The translations under genes and the position numbers were made by a program. 64,000 bases of DNA, from positions 23,241,063-23,305,062 of the forward strand of contig CM036179.1 of assembly GCA_020631735.1 (NCBI GenBank), given 5' to 3'. The notes below the pieces were generated by a model. It saw only the letters and a list, made by a program, of their open reading frames with translations, was not told the DNA's origin and searched no databases. Source of the DNA: Saccharum officinarum. Lineage: Eukaryota > Streptophyta > Magnoliopsida > Poales > Poaceae. Shown here one piece after another: positions 60,403-64,000 of the stretch (positions are counted from its first letter, which is position 1; each line of letters begins with the position of its first letter).

Positions 60403-60415
60403 ACCCCCTAAAAGA
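60403..60415 (-). other. polypurine tract of the Gypsy element
   Basis: Reads tcttttagggggt on the minus strand, five bases before the LTR start at 60397. Confidence 0.75.
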
Positions 60416-60485
60416 AAATCTCGACCCGAGATTTCACGTGCCTAGTGTGAGAAAAGAGATAGAAATAAATTTTTAATCTCGATAA

Positions 60486-63400
60486 TTACATTGATGAGCT
60501 ATGAAGGAGATGAGGATAATTCTTCAAAATATAACTCTCAAGTTCCCAAGTAGCTTCATCTTCCGAGTGATTCTGCCATTGGACCTTGTAAAATTTCACC
60601 ACATTGTTTCTAGTCACTCTTTCTTTTTCATCCAAAATTTTGACGGGATGCTCCACGTAAGAAAGATCAGGTTGGAGAGGGAGCCCTTCAACCTCCACAA
60701 CTTCTTCAGGGACCCTCAAACATTTCTTCAGTTGAGACACATGAAACACATTGTGGACTGCAGATAAAACATCCGGGAGTTGGATGCGATAAGCAACTGG
60801 GCCACACCGTTTCAAAATCTTATAAGGTCTAACATAGCGAGGAGCTAGTTTTCCATGGACACCAAATCTATGCACACCTTTCATGGGAGACACTTTAAGA
60901 TACACATAATCACCAACTTCAAATTGCAAAGGTCTTCTTCTCTTGTCTGCATAAGTTTTATGTCGGGTTTGGGCTGCTTTCAAATGACTTCGAATAATTC
61001 CGACTTTCTCTCTAGCTTCTAGGATAAATTTAGGCCCGAAATAACCACGGTCTCCTACTTCAACCCAGTTGAGTGGGGTCCTGCATTTCTTGCCATACAA
61101 AGCCTCAAAAGGCCCCATTTGGATGCTTTCTTGATAGCTATTGTTGTAAGAAAACTCAGCCAATTTCAAACATTCATCCCACTTCTCAGGAAAAGAAATG
61201 ACACAGGCTCTCAACATATCCTCTAGCACCTGATTGACTCTTTCTGTCTGGCCGTCGGTCTGCGAGTGATAAGCTGAACTTCTAAGAAGGTCGGTTCCAA
61301 GACACTCCTGAAGTTGAGCCTAAAAGCGGGACATAAAAACTGACCCACGATCAAAGACAATAGTAAGAGGAACTCCATGAAGAGTTACAATGCGGTCAAA
61401 GTACAGCTTAGCATACTACGTGGTTGTATATCTTGTACCCATAGGAAGAAAATGGGCAGACTTTGTAAGACGATCCACAATGACCCAGATAGAATCATGC
61501 CCTTTTACTGTGCGGGGCAATCCTGTAATAAAATCCATGGAAATATCCTCCCATTTCCAAACTGGGATAGGCAATGGCTGCAGAAAACCAGGCGTACGCA
61601 TATGGTCCGCCTTCACCCTTCCACAAATGTCACACTCAGCTAAATGCTTAGTGATGTCCTGCTTCATATTTGACCACCAATACAAGTGGCGCAAATCATG
61701 GTACATCTTGTTACTCCCCGGATGAATGGACAGCTTGGAACTATGAGCTTCCTCCAAAATCTTTCTTCTGAGCTCACCACTTTTAGGAACCACCAACCGG
61801 TTCTTGAACTTCACCGCACCTTGTTCATCAATGCTAAAATGAGGACCACGGCCTTCAGCCATTAACTTCTTGATCTGAGGAATTTCCAAGGCATCCTGTC
61901 TTTGCTCAATAATAATTTGCTCCAATAAATCTGAGACTAGAGCAATATGTGCTAAAACTGCAGAGTGAGAGAGAGGCAAAGACCCTTCATCTTCCTGATG
62001 CGACTTCTGACTCAATGCATCAGCCACCACATTGGCTTTTCTCGGATGATAATGAACTTCTAGGTTGTAATCCTTGATTAACTCAAGCCATCTCCTTTGT
62101 CTCATATTTAACTCGGGTTGAGTAAAAATATACTTGAGGCTCTTGTGATCCGTATAAATATGCACCTTGTTTCTCAATAGATAATGCCTCCAAATCTTTA
62201 GAGCGTGCACCACTGCAGCCAGCTCTAAATCATGGGTGGGATAATTCACTTCATGCTTCTTCAGTTGATGGGAAGCATAAGCTATCACCCGTCCCTCTTG
62301 CATAAGCACACAACCAAGACCTGTCTTGGATGCATCACAATACACATCAAATGACCTGTCAATATCCGGTTGGGCAAGAATAGGGGCAGAGGTAAGAAAT
62401 TTCTTCAAAGCTTGGAAGGCTTCCTCACAGGCTAGACTCCACACAAACTTGGAGTCTTTCTGAAGCAACTTGGTCATAGGCTGAGCTATCTTGGAGAAAT
62501 CAGGAATGAAGCGTCGATAATAACCGACAAGACCAAGAAACTGACGGATCTGATGTACTGATTTTGGAGAATTCCAACTAAGCACATCATGCACCTTGCT
62601 AGGATCTACAGATACACCTTCTAGGGTCAGCACATGTCCCAAAAACTGCACTCTATCCAACCAAAACTCACACTTGCTGAATTTGGCATACAACTTGTGC
62701 TCACGTAATCGGGCCAGGACTGTGCGAAGATGTGCATGCTCTTCTTTATTCTTAGAATATATCAAAATATCATCAATGAACACCACTACAAACTTGTCTA
62801 ACTCCGGCATAAAGACTGAGTTCATGAGGTACATGAAGAATGTAGGAGCATTGGTGAGACCAAAAGACATGACTAGGTACTCATAAAGCCCATACCTAGT
62901 AGAGAAAGCCGTCTTTGGTATATCTTGGGGCCGAATTTTTATTTGGTGATACCCAGAACGAAGATCAATTTTTGAAAACACTCTAGCACCAGCCAACTGA
63001 TCAAACAAAGCATCAATGCGAGGCAAAGGGTACTTATTCTTGATGGTTACCGCATTGAGAGGGCGATAATCCACACACATCCGCAGAGTGTCGTCCTTCT
63101 TCTTCACAAAAATAGCTGGACAACCCCATGGAGAAGAACTAGGATGGATAAACCCCTTTTTCAGCAATTCCTCTAATTGCTTCTTCATTTCTGCTAATTC
63201 TGGTGGAGCCATGCGGTAAGGACGCTGTGAAATAGGGGCAGTGTCAGACTCTAACTCTATGATAAACTCCACATTTCTATCTGGTGGTAACCCAGGCAAA
63301 TCTTCAGGGAAGACATCAGGAAACTCACAGACCATAGGAATAGAGGTAAGATCAGGAGAAGCTTTAACATTAGCGGCGACTGGTGAAGCAGAATTTGGAG

Positions 63401-64000
63401 AGATACGGAGAGACATCCTATCCTCAGGAGAAGGAAGTCGTAACTCAACAATTCTCCTCTTAAGGTCCAAGACTACCCCATAAACCTTCAGCCAGTTCAT
63501 GCCTAGTATTGCATCAATGCCCTATCCAGGCAGCACCATGAACTGGAGACGGTAAGTGTGAGTGGCTAGTACTAAGCCAACTGTGTCTGTCCGAGTATTA
63601 ATGCACATCTGGGCACCTGGAGTGCGTATCTTATAGGCAAAAGGAATAGCCCTAAGAGGTATATTGTGCCTTTCAGTAAATCCCAAGCTCATGAATGAAT
63701 GTGATGCACCAGAATCAAACAACACGAATGATGGGTGGGAGTTAATGGTAAACATACCAGTCATCACAGGCTCATTCTGCAGGAGCTCCTTAGCCTCGGT
63801 GTAGTTAACCTGTCTCTAGCGATTCACTGGCATCTTCTTCTTAATGATAGTCCTCTTGATCAAGCGAGAGTTAGCCGACGGTTGAGCAGACTGAGCAGGC
63901 TGGTTCTCAGGGCACACCCGAGCAAAGTGGCCCTCCTTGCCACACTTGAAACAAGCATTAGACTTGATCATCTGCCCCTGACGTGGTGGAAACTGCTGTC
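60486..64000 (-). pseudogene. Gypsy (chromovirus) gag end and pol, runs off right edge
   Basis: One continuous frame, broken only by TAG stops at 63816-63818, 63522-63524, 61416-61418 and 61320-61322. In order: gag zinc knuckle CFKCGKEGHFARVC (63912-63953), protease LFDSGASHSFMS, RT with [11 protein letters not shown] and [11 protein letters not shown] (F instead of Y in the YxDD box), RNase H with [10 protein letters not shown] and YTDHKSL, integrase HHCC ([11 protein letters not shown]), core YHSQTDGQTERVN, and a C-terminal chromodomain (ILDEKERVTRNNVVKFYKVQ to WELES). This order and the chromodomain fit Tekay/Del-type chromoviruses, which favour heterochromatin. The gag 5' part, PBS and 5' LTR are outside the window. 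Confidence 0.93.

Overview
The window looks like nuclear DNA of a grass. The coding exons have GC-rich 5' ends, introns follow GT-AG rules, and the DNA between genes is packed with cereal-type transposons: Copia and Gypsy LTR elements, LINE tails, Stowaway/hAT/other MITEs, a tRNA-derived SINE and Helitron-like ends. The protein sequences and repeat families suggest a panicoid grass of the sorghum/sugarcane group; that placement is inference.

Four real host genes are supported. (1) An OXIDATIVE STRESS 3-like gene (5689-6839, +, two exons). (2) Convergent with it, a multi-exon gene on the minus strand (7669-11838) encoding the C-terminal half of a YbeY endoribonuclease fused to a HAD-type hydrolase. 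Its N-terminal YbeY exons cannot be found, and its last exon lacks the HAD motif IV. (3) Divergent from that, about 300 bp away, a two-exon mitochondrial PPR gene resembling Arabidopsis ABO5/At1g51965 (12317-16425, +). (4) A single-exon ABA receptor gene of the PYR/PYL/RCAR family (44613-45227, +). A set of phase-compatible exons at about 26.3-27.3 kb (+) may be the 3' end of a fifth gene that I could not identify.

The rest is mobile-element territory. Positions 1-1480 hold a LINE 3' tail, and 3.76-4.13 kb an antisense LINE tail. A complete but mutated Copia element (16986-22550, minus strand, TSD TGTAG) lies 560 bp downstream of the PPR gene. A solo LTR with TSD CATAG is at 25043-25397. Three loci (2.8, 31.6 and 32.7 kb) carry an unusual array in which AACA recurs about every helical turn. 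A 562-bp hAT-type element with a perfect 8-bp TSD is at 30842-31403.

A Helitron-like block runs from about 34426 to 44497. Its 3' end lies 115 bp before the PYL start codon and contains the nearest TATA box. The right-hand 10 kb holds two long TGTAACACC-type Gypsy LTRs meeting head to head at 57666, and the pol region of a chromodomain Gypsy element on the minus strand that runs off the right edge.

How the genes might work together: the YbeY-HAD and PPR genes both belong to organellar RNA metabolism and share an upstream region. PYL (ABA perception) and ABO5 (named for an ABA-hypersensitive mutant) both touch ABA physiology, but they are 28 kb apart and nothing in the sequence links them.
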